Origin: CBDDEI01 sp965226775
Lineage (GTDB): Bacteria; Chloroflexota; Dehalococcoidia; SHYD01
Direction of reading: 5' to 3'
DNA length: 64,000 nt
Assembly (NCBI GenBank): GCA_965226775.1
Contig: CBDDEI010000002.1
Location: forward strand, 1,736,001 to 1,800,000
The notes under the pieces are model-generated. The model saw only the letters and a program-made list of their open reading frames with translations. It did not search any database and was not told the origin of the DNA. Position 1 is the stretch's first letter; each line of letters begins with the position of its first letter. A program made the position numbers and the translations under genes. Positions 1 through 8,602 of the stretch are shown piece after piece.

Positions 1-92
1 GCTTGAACTACCTCAACATCACTGATGGTTGCGCCCACCAGCTCTTGCAGCAGGAACTCTTGAATGGCCTCTAGGTCCGGTAGTTCGGGCAT
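1..92 (-). CDS. Formamidopyrimidine-DNA glycosylase family (Fpg/Nei), N-terminal fragment
   Basis: Thirty codons start at the ATG at 92-90 and run off the left edge. The protein begins MPELPDLEAI, the signature N-terminus of Fpg/MutM/Nei DNA glycosylases. In that family the initiator Met is removed, Pro2 is the Schiff-base nucleophile and Glu3 is catalytic, and both are present. A GAGG Shine-Dalgarno lies about eight bases upstream. It is in the same orientation as the surface-polysaccharide gene upstream of it. Only the N-terminus is visible, so Fpg cannot be told from a Nei-like paralogue. Confidence 0.7.
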   Translation of the reverse strand, partial: MPELPDLEAIQEFLLQELVGATISDVEVVQ

Positions 93-186
93 CGGAGATC
101 CTCGTTACTGGTACGCTCAATGAACTGTAGTGTAGTTGCTATGCGCTAGCCCGCCAACTAACAGAGGCGCATCAGTCTATCAGCAT

Positions 187-2043
187 TTAGCGTGACAGGC
201 TGACCTCAGGGGCGCTCTCAGCCCGCGCCGCGTCGGCCGTCGCCGGCACGCGTACGACGAGAAAGTAGTGTCCAGCCTCACCATGACGAAGGCGACCATC
301 CAGCCTAGCCACTGCCCGCAGCAGCGCAAGGGCCGCGACTGGCCACACTAAACTCAGCGCTTTCAGAATCAGGTAGCTCCCCCGGTAGACAGGCTCATTC
401 CACGTCTCTAGAGAGTGTTCTCCCCCACCTTGGAAGAGCCGGCCTAGCTCTTGTCGTGTGTAACCGGGGCGCAGATGCCCCCACTCGCGGTGTGCCCAGG
501 GCGTGAGCCACGGCGGGAAAATGGCCGTCTGCCGGCTGGGTACGCTCACCCAGAGCGAGCCGCCGGGCCGCACCAGTCGCAGCAACTCACCGGCCAGCCC
601 CCTATCATCTTCAACGTGCTCCAGCACATCGAACGCGATGACTGTGTCGAACGCGCCGTCTGCAAAGGGCGCTGCCGTGCCGTCGCCCCGCACGAACGCG
701 ACCGCCCGCGCGCCGGCAGTCTCCGGCTGCACATCCAGCGCCACGCCCTGCACTGCGCCCAGTTGCTCAAGCAGCCGGCCATCGGCGGCGCCAACATCCA
801 GCACGCGCGGCCCGGCCGGACGCAGATCCAATGCAGACAGGAGCAACGCCCGGTAGGCGCTGCCCAAGCGGACCTCGCGCCTCTGCCGAGACCACCGGGC
901 CGCGAGCCTGTGTGCGCTCTCTGCCGACCGGGCGACTAATCCGGGAACGGCTCGCCCAAGCTGCGCTCGAACGGCATCCCGGTTCTGCCACGCCCGTTCA
1001 AGAAGACCTATAAGTTCTGCCTTAGTCACCTGCTCCACTGGCAGCGCGTATTCCTCCAACCCAAGCTCCTGCATCAGGGCTTCACCCTTGCCCTGGTAGC
1101 TCAGACTGACGACGGGCGTACCTGTTGCGGCGGCGAGCATCCCGGCATGGGTGCGCATAGCCACCACAAGCTCTGCCTCGCCAAGCAGCCCTTTGAGCAA
1201 CGCGGAGGGCAGCCACTCTTCCAACACCATCGTTTGCTGAGGGTGCAGCATACGGTCACGCACCTGGCGCGCTACTAGCTCGTCCTGCTGATCGCCGCCG
1301 GGGCACATGGGCAGGAAGAGCACCTGCACGCCATGCGCGCTCACGAGATGATCGGCTGCAGCAGCTACGGAGCCGCAAAAGCTGTGGAACCAGGAGTCCT
1401 GCGCTGCCTGCGGACGCCGGCTCAACCGGAGGGGGAGCCAGCCGCCGTGATAGTGTCCCCAGCGCCGTACGGCGACGACGAGGAACCGTCCGGTGAGACC
1501 CAGCCGCTTTCGCAGCGCCGCAACGTCCTCCTTAGACGATGCGGTGAGGCTGAATGAGGGGTCGGCTGTTACCCGGACAGCGGCCGCGGGCAGCCCCAGC
1601 TCAACCAATCGTCGTGCGGAAAAATGATCCCGTACACTGACCAGTGTCAGCCGCGCGAGCAAGAACCTGGTTACCCATCTGGAGATGCCGCCGTTAATTC
1701 CGCCCACACCCTGGGCATAGCAGACCACTGGCTTTCGCAACAGCAACGCCAGGCCAAGAAAGAGCCATTGCACTAGAAGAAAGACTTTACTGGACTCGTT
1801 CTGGAGCAGCTGACCGCCGCCCCACAGCACGACGTCCGCGCGCCAGAGTGTTGCCAGAAACCGCACGCTCCCCCGACGCACTGCGGCCACGTGCTGCTGC
1901 TGCGCCGTGCTATCCGGCGTATCAGAAGCCACCGTGACCGCTGCGTCCGGCAACGCGGCGCGCAGGGACGCTAGTGTCCCCGCTAGAATGGCAGCGTCGC
2001 CCTGGTTGGCCCAGGAGTCACCGCCCCAGATAAGGATACGCAT
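187..2043 (-). CDS. Polysaccharide pyruvyltransferase-SAM methyltransferase fusion
   Basis: A 618-residue two-domain protein. Residues 1-375 resemble the CsaB/polysaccharide pyruvyl transferase family, which adds ketal pyruvate to cell-surface glycans: N-terminal MRILIWGGDSWANQGDAA, central YAQGVGG and a later MRTHAGMLAAATGTPVVSL. Residues from about 395 form a class I methyltransferase, with glycine-rich motif I VLDVGAADGRLLEQLG and FDVLEHVEDD followed by LVRPGG (methyltransferase type 11). The start is three bases after the stop of the upstream glycosyltransferase, so the two are probably co-transcribed. The fusion suggests that pyruvylation and methylation act on the same glycan, which is inference. 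No membrane segment is evident. Confidence 0.8.
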   Translation of the reverse strand: MRILIWGGDSWANQGDAAILAGTLASLRAALPDAAVTVASDTPDSTAQQQHVAAVRRGSVRFLATLWRADVVLWGGGQLLQNESSKVFLLVQWLFLGLALLLRKPVVCYAQGVGGINGGISRWVTRFLLARLTLVSVRDHFSARRLVELGLPAAAVRVTADPSFSLTASSKEDVAALRKRLGLTGRFLVVAVRRWGHYHGGWLPLRLSRRPQAAQDSWFHSFCGSVAAAADHLVSAHGVQVLFLPMCPGGDQQDELVARQVRDRMLHPQQTMVLEEWLPSALLKGLLGEAELVVAMRTHAGMLAAATGTPVVSLSYQGKGEALMQELGLEEYALPVEQVTKAELIGLLERAWQNRDAVRAQLGRAVPGLVARSAESAHRLAARWSRQRREVRLGSAYRALLLSALDLRPAGPRVLDVGAADGRLLEQLGAVQGVALDVQPETAGARAVAFVRGDGTAAPFADGAFDTVIAFDVLEHVEDDRGLAGELLRLVRPGGSLWVSVPSRQTAIFPPWLTPWAHREWGHLRPGYTRQELGRLFQGGGEHSLETWNEPVYRGSYLILKALSLVWPVAALALLRAVARLDGRLRHGEAGHYFLVVRVPATADAARAESAPEVSLSR

Positions 2044-2046
2044 GGG

Positions 2047-3279
2047 TTACCTTGCCAGCGCCCGTTCGTACACGGTTTCGTACTGCTGTGCCACTGCATC
2101 CCAGCTTAGGTCTCGCTCCACTCGATCGTGTGCGGCTTTACCCATGCGCTGCGCCATCGCGGGCGCTCGCACCAGCGTAAGAATCGCCTCGGCCAAAGTC
2201 GGCTCATCGCCTGGCGGGACCAGCAGTCCGGTGCAGCCGTCCTGCACCACCAGCGGCAGTCCGCCCAGCGCGCTGGCTACTACCGGCTTGCCCGCGGCCA
2301 TAGCCTCCAGGGCGACCGTTGGTAAACCATCCTGGTTCCCGCTGCCATCCACCACGGAAGGAACTACGACGACGTCCGCCGCGGCCATCACGTCCGGCAG
2401 TTCGTCAGCGCTTACCTGGCCGCAGAACTGCACGTTATTGCCGAGGCCAAGAGCCGCTTGCATCGCCACGAGGTCTGCACGCTGCGCGCCTTCGCCCGCT
2501 AACACCAGCAGCGGAGTCATCTGGGGTTCTTTTTCACAGCTCGACAGCACCTGCTGAAAGGCGCGCAGCAGATGGGCGAACCCCTTCTTCTCCACCATCC
2601 GGCCAACTGCCAACACCATCGGCCGCGCGGGGTGAATGCCCCAGCGATCGCGCTGGGCTTGGCCGTTGCCCGCGGCAAAGCGCGCAGTATCGCCTCCCCA
2701 GGGGATGAGCGAGAGTTTGCTTTCCGCTGCGCCTAGCACACGCGCGCCTTGCAGCAAATCCGGACTGCACGAAGTCACCAACCGGGATGCGCGCAGTGAG
2801 CTCGCGGCCAGCCAGCGTAGCGGCGCGCTTCTCAACGCCAGGTAGAGGTCGGAGCCGTGCAGGGTTGTCACCATGGGGACACCCGCACTATGCGCGGCCG
2901 CGGCGGCCAAGGGACCGTTGGGCAGCACCCAGTGCGCGTGTACTACCTGGCTCCGCCAGCGGGCAACCGCTCGCCGCGTGGCAACAAGCCCCGAGAGCAA
3001 GTAGGGAGCGGCACAGGCATACGCTGACCAGCGGAGCCGCTGATCGCCCTCCAGTGCCTTGCCGTAGCCCATGGGTTGCACAGAGCGGAAGGGGCTGTAC
3101 GAGAAGCGGCGGACGGGAATGGCATCCTCCGAAGCGGCTACAGCGGAAGGATCGGCTGGAGCGACGACGCCTACGTCATGCCCGCGGGCCACCAGCGCAC
3201 GGGCAAGGGCTTGCACAAAGGAACCGGCAAAGTCGCCGGGATAGCGGGGGTAGGAGGAGGCCACCATGCAGATACGCAT
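2047..3279 (-). CDS. Glycosyltransferase family 4 (GT-B fold)
   Basis: A 410-residue GT4-type retaining glycosyltransferase. The N-terminal Rossmann half starts MRICMVASSYPRYPGDFAGS and has the acceptor-side TTLHGSDLYL. The C-terminal nucleotide-sugar half has LAVGRMVEKKGFAHLLRAF, the GEG turn and the E-x7-E region DGLPTVALEAMAAGKPVVAS. Length is normal for the family. It precedes the pyruvyltransferase-methyltransferase gene by three bases, so a role in cell-surface polysaccharide assembly is likely. Donor and acceptor sugars cannot be inferred. The start is preceded by a 7-bp stem-loop rather than a clear Shine-Dalgarno. Confidence 0.85.
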   Translation of the reverse strand: MRICMVASSYPRYPGDFAGSFVQALARALVARGHDVGVVAPADPSAVAASEDAIPVRRFSYSPFRSVQPMGYGKALEGDQRLRWSAYACAAPYLLSGLVATRRAVARWRSQVVHAHWVLPNGPLAAAAAHSAGVPMVTTLHGSDLYLALRSAPLRWLAASSLRASRLVTSCSPDLLQGARVLGAAESKLSLIPWGGDTARFAAGNGQAQRDRWGIHPARPMVLAVGRMVEKKGFAHLLRAFQQVLSSCEKEPQMTPLLVLAGEGAQRADLVAMQAALGLGNNVQFCGQVSADELPDVMAAADVVVVPSVVDGSGNQDGLPTVALEAMAAGKPVVASALGGLPLVVQDGCTGLLVPPGDEPTLAEAILTLVRAPAMAQRMGKAAHDRVERDLSWDAVAQQYETVYERALAR

Positions 3280-3283
3280 GGTG

Positions 3284-3301
3284 TTCAGGAGTAGTCCTGA
3301 A
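3284..3301 (-). promoter_or_regulatory. Stem-loop just upstream of the GT4 start codon
   Basis: A perfect 7-bp inverted repeat (TTCAGGA, loop GTAG, TCCTGAA) ends five bases before the ATG at 3279. It has no T-tract, so it is not a classical terminator. Its position could affect initiation of the glycosyltransferase. The rest of the 111-base gap to larC holds no recognisable gene. Confidence 0.3.
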
Positions 3302-3390
3302 TCTCCTCGGAGCCCGGGACGACGGCCGGGGTCTCGGCTTTGGCGCAGGCCAGCCTTGAGATAGCGCCAACCGGACCATCACCCAGCGCG

Positions 3391-4605
3391 TCATGATTGT
3401 TGCGCGAGCACGAAGGCCCGTCCCTCTGCCTCAAGGCGGCGATACACCTCCGCCAGCGGCAACCCCGATTGCAGCGCCAGCACCCTGCACGATTCATACT
3501 CCGGCGCCACCTGCACTACTTCCCCCTGCCAACGCTTCACCTTCACCGCTGCAGGCCCCAATGTGGACGCAAAATACACCACGCTGCGCTCCGCTTCCCA
3601 GCGGGCCATCACCGTTGTTCGCACGCCCAGCGTAGAAGTTTCCCGCAAGAGCAACGTAGCCAGATCGGCGGCCTTATCCAGCCGGGAAAGCACACTCATC
3701 TGCGTCCCGGGCCGGCCCTTCTTCATCTGCACCGGCGTGTACCACACGTCCAGCGCACCGGCGGCGAAGAGCTGCTCGGCCACGTAGCCGTAGAGCTCCG
3801 GGTTCATGTCATCTATATTGGTCTCCAGCACCTGCACCTGACCCGTCGGAGGTGTTTCTGTTGCAACATCGGCAGCAGTCTCGCCAAGCCACACGCGGAG
3901 CACATTGGGCAGCGCGGGATGGCTGCGGGCGCCTACGCCATACCCGATGCGTTGCAGCGTCATCGGTGGCTGGCTGAAGGTGGCTATGGTCGTAAGGATC
4001 GCGGCCGCCGTAGGCGTCACCAGCTCCCCCAGGTCCTGCGCGACCGCAGAGACGTCCCGCACGGGCGCGTCCGCCGCCGCAATCAACTCCAGGGTTGCGG
4101 GAGCAGGCAATGGCAGCATCCCATGGCTGGTCTGGACAGTACCAGGCGCGACGGGGAATGCCGAGCAGTACACCTGCTCCACTCCGAGCAAGTCCAGCGC
4201 CAGCAATCCGCCTACAACGTCCACAATGGCGTCCACCGCGCCCACCTCGTGAAAGTGCACCTCCTCCAGCGGCATTCCGTGCACTCTCGCTTCGGCAGTC
4301 GCCAGGCGGGTGAAGACCTCCCTAGCGCGGGCAACAACGCCGGGTGGCAGCGCAGACGCAGCTAGGAGCGAGGAGATATCGGCAAGCGAACGCCGCGGCT
4401 GTGCTGCGTCGTCAAGGCTCACGTGAACGCGGGTGCCGGAGATGGGGCCGCGGCGCTCTTCGCCGGCAGCAAGGCTGTACCCGCTAACGGGAAGCGCTTG
4501 CAGCTGGTGTTCAAGCTCCACCAGTGATGCGCCGCTGCTCACCAGGGCACCCAAAATCATGTCGCCGCTGGCCCCGGCAAAACAATCAAAATATGCGGTC
4601 TTCAC
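3391..4605 (-). CDS. larC: Nickel insertion protein LarC (nickel-pincer cofactor)
   Basis: A 404-residue LarC. The family performs CTP-dependent insertion of nickel into pyridinium-3,5-bisthiocarboxylic acid mononucleotide, the last step of nickel-pincer cofactor synthesis. It starts YFDCFAGASGDMILGAL, typical of the family, followed by the acidic/His-rich EEVHFHEVGAVDAIVDV and a C-terminal half with ETNIDDMNPE. In Lactobacillus plantarum the gene is split in two and joined by programmed frameshifting; here one uninterrupted frame covers both halves. The GTG start follows the larE stop directly (TAG-GTG), so translation is probably coupled. Confidence 0.93.
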   Translation of the reverse strand: MKTAYFDCFAGASGDMILGALVSSGASLVELEHQLQALPVSGYSLAAGEERRGPISGTRVHVSLDDAAQPRRSLADISSLLAASALPPGVVARAREVFTRLATAEARVHGMPLEEVHFHEVGAVDAIVDVVGGLLALDLLGVEQVYCSAFPVAPGTVQTSHGMLPLPAPATLELIAAADAPVRDVSAVAQDLGELVTPTAAAILTTIATFSQPPMTLQRIGYGVGARSHPALPNVLRVWLGETAADVATETPPTGQVQVLETNIDDMNPELYGYVAEQLFAAGALDVWYTPVQMKKGRPGTQMSVLSRLDKAADLATLLLRETSTLGVRTTVMARWEAERSVVYFASTLGPAAVKVKRWQGEVVQVAPEYESCRVLALQSGLPLAEVYRRLEAEGRAFVLAQQS

Positions 4606-5451
4606 CTATGCGCCAGGGCTAGGCCCTTGAGGAGTCACGTAGGGTACGGCTTCGTTCATGCTGCCGGAGCGGTAACCTGCCAGGTCTAGCGTGACATAGA
4701 GGTAGCCTAGCTCTCGCAGCTTGGCTACCACCGCGGCGCGTAGCTCAGGCTCCATGAGCCGCTGCAACTGCTCCGGTTCAAGCTCCAGCCGTGCAATGTT
4801 ACCGTGATGCCGCACGCGCACCTGGCGGAATCCAAGCGCGTGGAGGAAGGACTCTGCTTTATCTATCTTTGCCAACCCCTCCAACTCGATGGGCATGCCA
4901 TAAGGGAAGCGAGAGGACAGGCAAGCCATGGGCGGTTTGTCCCAGGTAGGAAGCCCACGCGCATGGGAAAGCTCCCGGATCTCGTCTTTGGTTAGTCCTG
5001 CTTCAAAGAGCGGGCTGCGGACGCCGTGCTTCTCGCCGGCTTTATGGCCGGGGCGGAAGTCCTGCAGATCGTCGTAGTTAAAGCCATCGGCCACGTGCTG
5101 AAAGCCCGCTTCCGCCGCGACCTTAACGATGCGCTCGTAGACTTCGTCTTTGCAGAAATAGCAGCGGTTAGTGTTATTCGCCAGATATTCCGGGTTCTCC
5201 AGCTCAAAGGTGTCGATGAAGCGATGTCTGAAGCCTGCCGTACGCGCCAGCTCCGCGGCTTCCTCTCGCTCACCTTGGGGCAAGCTGGGCGAAACTGCGG
5301 TCACTGCTAGATGCCGCTCACCCAGCACTTCGTGAGCCACCGCGGCTAGGTAGGTGCTATCCACACCACCGGAGTAGGCCACCACTACGGAGTCCATCTC
5401 CTGGAGGATTTGCTTGAGCTGCGTCTCTTTAGCGGTCATGGTTGGCTTCAC
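4606..5451 (-). CDS. larE: ATP-dependent sacrificial sulfur transferase LarE
   Basis: A 281-residue member of the PP-loop ATPase family. LarE adenylates the pincer precursor carboxylates and donates sulfur from its own cysteine. The pyrophosphate-binding SGGVDS is at residues 27-32. The candidate sacrificial cysteine is Cys177 in PPMACLSSRFPYG, matching Cys176 of the characterised L. plantarum enzyme. NRCYFCK near residue 97 is also family-typical. The start overlaps the end of larB by 23 bases (12 if the second Met is used) and the stop abuts larC, giving a tight larB-larE-larC operon. Confidence 0.93.
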   Translation of the reverse strand: MKPTMTAKETQLKQILQEMDSVVVAYSGGVDSTYLAAVAHEVLGERHLAVTAVSPSLPQGEREEAAELARTAGFRHRFIDTFELENPEYLANNTNRCYFCKDEVYERIVKVAAEAGFQHVADGFNYDDLQDFRPGHKAGEKHGVRSPLFEAGLTKDEIRELSHARGLPTWDKPPMACLSSRFPYGMPIELEGLAKIDKAESFLHALGFRQVRVRHHGNIARLELEPEQLQRLMEPELRAAVVAKLRELGYLYVTLDLAGYRSGSMNEAVPYVTPQGPSPGA

Positions 5452-6208
5452 GTCCTGCTAGGTCGTTAATCTGGGCGGCAAGGTAGCCCGCGCCAAACCC
5501 ATTATCGATGTTAACCACCGCAACACCCGGCGCACAACTGTTGAGCATAGTGAGCAGCGGCGCAATGCCCTGGAAGCTGGCCCCGTAACCCACGCTGGTA
5601 GGCACTGCGATAATAGGGGTCTCCACCAGCCCGCCGATGACACTAGGCAGCGCGCCCTCCATGCCTGCTACGGCAACTATGACGTTAGCCTGGCGCAGTT
5701 GCGGCATCACGTCCAGTACCCGGTGCAGCCCCGCAATGCCGATGTCATGGATACGGTCCACGCCGTGACCCATGACACGAGCGGTGACCGCCACTTCCTC
5801 GGCTACAGGCATATCGGCGGTGCCGCCGGTGACCAGCAAGATGCCGGCTTTCGGCGCAACTCGATCGCCGCGTTCCACGGTGATGGCTTTAGCCACCTCG
5901 CTATACGCCGCATCGGGCGCAACAGCCACTACAGCGTCGTAGCAGTCCTGCTCAACACGGGTGACCAGGACGCGGTCGGCATGCTCAAGCAGCCGCTCCA
6001 CAATAGCTACCACTTGTGGGATGGTCTTGCCCTGACCGTACACCACCTCCGGCAACCCTTGACGGAACACTCGGTGGTGATCGATGCGGGCAAAGTCTAA
6101 GTCTTCATACGGGAGATAGCGCAGCGACTCCAGCGCTTGAGCGGGGGTGAGTCCCCCCTCCTGCACCTGGGCGAGCAGCTTCAGTACTTTTTCGTCGTGA
6201 GCGGCCAT
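5429..6208 (-). CDS. larB: Pyridinium-3,5-biscarboxylic acid mononucleotide synthase LarB
   Basis: A 259-residue LarB. The family carboxylates and hydrolyses nicotinic acid adenine dinucleotide to P2CMN, the first step of nickel-pincer cofactor synthesis. The C-terminal two thirds is an AIR-carboxylase (PurE-like) fold with ILLVTGGTADMPVAEEVA, MEGALPSVIGGL and IAVPTSVGYGASFQG. The N-terminal LESLRYLPYEDLDFARIDHH is the LarB-specific region. It is first in the operon, directly downstream of the tRNA-Pro gene on the same strand. No lactate racemase larA lies in the window. Confidence 0.93.
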   Translation of the reverse strand: MAAHDEKVLKLLAQVQEGGLTPAQALESLRYLPYEDLDFARIDHHRVFRQGLPEVVYGQGKTIPQVVAIVERLLEHADRVLVTRVEQDCYDAVVAVAPDAAYSEVAKAITVERGDRVAPKAGILLVTGGTADMPVAEEVAVTARVMGHGVDRIHDIGIAGLHRVLDVMPQLRQANVIVAVAGMEGALPSVIGGLVETPIIAVPTSVGYGASFQGIAPLLTMLNSCAPGVAVVNIDNGFGAGYLAAQINDLAGREANHDR

Positions 6209-6236
6209 AGTGTGTGGTGGCTAAGTGGTGCTTAAA

Positions 6237-6313
6237 TGGTCGGGGTGGGCGGACTCGAACCGCCGACCTCTTGGTCCCAAACCAAGCGCGCTAACCGACT
6301 GCGCTACACCCCG
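6237..6313 (-). tRNA. tRNA-Pro (anticodon TGG)
   Basis: A 77-base cloverleaf. The acceptor stem CGGGGTG pairs with CACCCCG, the discriminator is A and CCA is encoded. The anticodon stem CTTGG/CCAAG encloses loop TTTGGGA, giving anticodon TGG. The T arm GGCGG-TTCGAGT-CCGCC is canonical. Confidence 0.97.
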
Positions 6314-6436
6314 GTGCAAGGCTATTGCATGCCTACCGTGCTCTTCATCGTGGCATGGCAGGCAATGAGTGTCAAGCACGCTGAGCACTTAGCGGATTCA
6401 GGCGCGCGCCGCCAGAGGAAGGGCACTGAAACGGCC

Positions 6437-7132
6437 CTACGTAGCTACGGGGTCCGCCAGCAACTCTGGAAGCGTGATGGAGTGATACTCCTGTCCAAAC
6501 ACTTCTGAAAAGGCATGGGTAACGGCCGCCTGTACCGAGCCAACGTCCTGGGCTGCGCCTAGCTGCTGCTCCAATGACGTCACCTGACGGTCCGTGATGC
6601 CGCACGGAACGATGTCCTGAAAAAAGGAGAGGTCTGTATTCACATTTAGGGCAAAGCCGTGGGAGCTAACACCGCGGCTGATCTTTATGCCAATAGCGGC
6701 GATCTTTCGCTCCTGCACCCACACGCCGGTGTAATCGGGATCACGTGCTCCAACAACGCCATAAGTCGCCAGCGTGCGGATAAGGACTTCCTCAAGCGCT
6801 CGCAAGTACTGGTGCACGTCCAGACCCCGTTGGCGGATGTCCAGGATCGGATAGCCTACGATCTGCCCTGGCCCGTGGTAGGTCACGTCACCGCCGCGGT
6901 CAACCCAGTGCAGCGCAACGCCTCGCTGCGCCAGGGCGGCCTCATCCAGCAGCACGTGGTCGTTGCTCGCGCGCCGGCCCATGGTGTACGTGTGGGGATG
7001 CCGCAGCAGCACCAGCGTATCGGGCAAAGCGCCGCTCTGCCGGGCAGCTACCAGGCGGCGCTGTATATCCCAGGCTTCAAGGTACTCCACCTCATCCAGC
7101 CCAAGCAGCGCCCAGGGAAGGGGTTGGGGCAT
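6437..7132 (-). CDS. lipB: Lipoyl(octanoyl) transferase
   Basis: A 231-residue LipB that moves octanoate from acyl-ACP to lipoyl domains. It shows the family signature DRGGDVTYHGPGQIVGYPI, the catalytic lysine context AAIGIKISRGVSSHGFALNV and the catalytic cysteine in DIVPCGITDRQVTSL. It starts three bases after lpdA. As the last gene of the pyruvate dehydrogenase operon it would supply octanoyl groups for the E2 lipoyl domain encoded upstream. No lipA is visible in the window. Confidence 0.95.
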   Translation of the reverse strand: MPQPLPWALLGLDEVEYLEAWDIQRRLVAARQSGALPDTLVLLRHPHTYTMGRRASNDHVLLDEAALAQRGVALHWVDRGGDVTYHGPGQIVGYPILDIRQRGLDVHQYLRALEEVLIRTLATYGVVGARDPDYTGVWVQERKIAAIGIKISRGVSSHGFALNVNTDLSFFQDIVPCGITDRQVTSLEQQLGAAQDVGSVQAAVTHAFSEVFGQEYHSITLPELLADPVAT

Positions 7133-7135
7133 CAG

Positions 7136-8548
7136 TTACCTGCGGTAGAAGTGGATGGCTCGACGGCTGGCGTCCAGCGCGGCTTCACCCACCACCTCGG
7201 AAAGGGTTGGGTGAGCGTGAACGCTCAGGCCAATCTCCAGGTTGGTGGACTCTAGGTAGCGCGCCAGCGCGGCCTCTGCAATCAACTCTGTGGCGTTGTG
7301 GCCGATGATGTGCATGCCCAGGAACTCGCCGGTGGCCTCGTCAGACACTACTTTGCAGAAGCCGCCCGGCTCGCCGAAGATGAGCGCACGGCCGTTGGCC
7401 TGAAAGGGAAAGCGGCCAGTCTTTACTTTGTAGCCCATCTCCTTGGCCTGGTCCTCAGACATGCCCAGACTGGCAATCTGCGGCCGGCAGTAGGTGCAGC
7501 GCGGTATCCGGTTGTTGTCCAGCGGATGCACTGTCTGCCCGGCGATGCTCTCTATCGCAATCTCGCCTTCTGCGGCGGCCACGTGGGCCAGCAGCATCCC
7601 GCCAATAACGTCGCCAATGGCGTAGACACCGTCCTCTGCCGTGCGGTAGTGGTCATCCACCTGCACGTAGCCTCGCTCTACTTTCACCTTCAGCTTGTCC
7701 AGACCCAGGTCATCTACAATGCCGCCGCGTCCCACTGCTAGCAGCAGCTTCTCGCCGGTGATGGTCTTGCGCTCGCCCTTCACTTCAATCTGGATGCTCA
7801 GCTCTTTCGCGGTAGTCTTCAGGGTGTCCGGCTGGAGCATTGCGCCCTTGTAGATCTCGATGCCTCGCGCCGTGAACTGCTTCTCCAGCTCAATGCCCAC
7901 GTCCTTGTCCTCCAGCGGCACCAGGCTGGGCGCAGCCTCAACCAGGGTCACTTTGCTACCGAGGTCTTGGAAGAGCGAGGCGAACTCGACACCGACCGCA
8001 CCGGCGCCCACCACGATGAGGGACGCGGGCGGCGACGTCAGTTCGAGAACGTGGTCGCTGGTGATAACGCGCTCGCCATCGATGGTCAGCCCTGGCAACG
8101 AGCGAGGCGCAGAGCCGGTAGCCAGCACTACGTTCTTAGTGTTGACCTCTGCTACCGCCCCCGCGGCGTCGGAAACCTGTAGCTTGTTTGCGCTGAGGAG
8201 CCGGCCCTTGCCGGGCATGTACGTCACCTTGTTGGAACGCAGCAGCCCTTCGATACCCTTGTGGAGCTGGTCGACTATGCCCTGCTTCCGGGTCTGGATG
8301 GCGGCGTAGTCAAAGCTGGGGCGGCCCGTCTTGACGCCAAACTTCTCGCTCTGCCGCGCCGTCTCCAGCACCTCGGCGCTTTCAAGGAGCGCCTTGGTGG
8401 GGATGCAGCCGCGATGGAGGCAGGTGCCGCCCACCTTGTCGCTCTCAATGAGGGCGACATTGAGGCCAAGCTGCGCGCCGCGGATGGCGGCCACATAGCC
8501 GCCAGTCCCGCCGCCGAGAATTGCTACGTCATAAACGGGGTCTGCCAT
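7136..8548 (-). CDS. lpdA: Dihydrolipoyl dehydrogenase (E3)
   Basis: A 470-residue FAD-dependent E3. It has the FAD-binding AILGGGTGGYVAAIRGAQLG, the redox-active disulfide CLHRGC, the NAD-binding IVVGAGAVGVEFASLF and the second FAD motif VYAIGDVIGGMLLAHVA. The C-terminal interface carries the catalytic His-x4-Glu in HAHPTLSEVV. It re-oxidises the dihydrolipoyl group of E2. An AGGAAGGA Shine-Dalgarno precedes the ATG. It follows the DUF4389 gene in the pdh operon. Confidence 0.96.
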   Translation of the reverse strand: MADPVYDVAILGGGTGGYVAAIRGAQLGLNVALIESDKVGGTCLHRGCIPTKALLESAEVLETARQSEKFGVKTGRPSFDYAAIQTRKQGIVDQLHKGIEGLLRSNKVTYMPGKGRLLSANKLQVSDAAGAVAEVNTKNVVLATGSAPRSLPGLTIDGERVITSDHVLELTSPPASLIVVGAGAVGVEFASLFQDLGSKVTLVEAAPSLVPLEDKDVGIELEKQFTARGIEIYKGAMLQPDTLKTTAKELSIQIEVKGERKTITGEKLLLAVGRGGIVDDLGLDKLKVKVERGYVQVDDHYRTAEDGVYAIGDVIGGMLLAHVAAAEGEIAIESIAGQTVHPLDNNRIPRCTYCRPQIASLGMSEDQAKEMGYKVKTGRFPFQANGRALIFGEPGGFCKVVSDEATGEFLGMHIIGHNATELIAEAALARYLESTNLEIGLSVHAHPTLSEVVGEAALDASRRAIHFYRR

Positions 8549-8602
8549 AGGTAATCCTTCCTCAGTTAGTATCGGCAGTGTGCCTGCCGTAATCGTTAAT
8601 CC

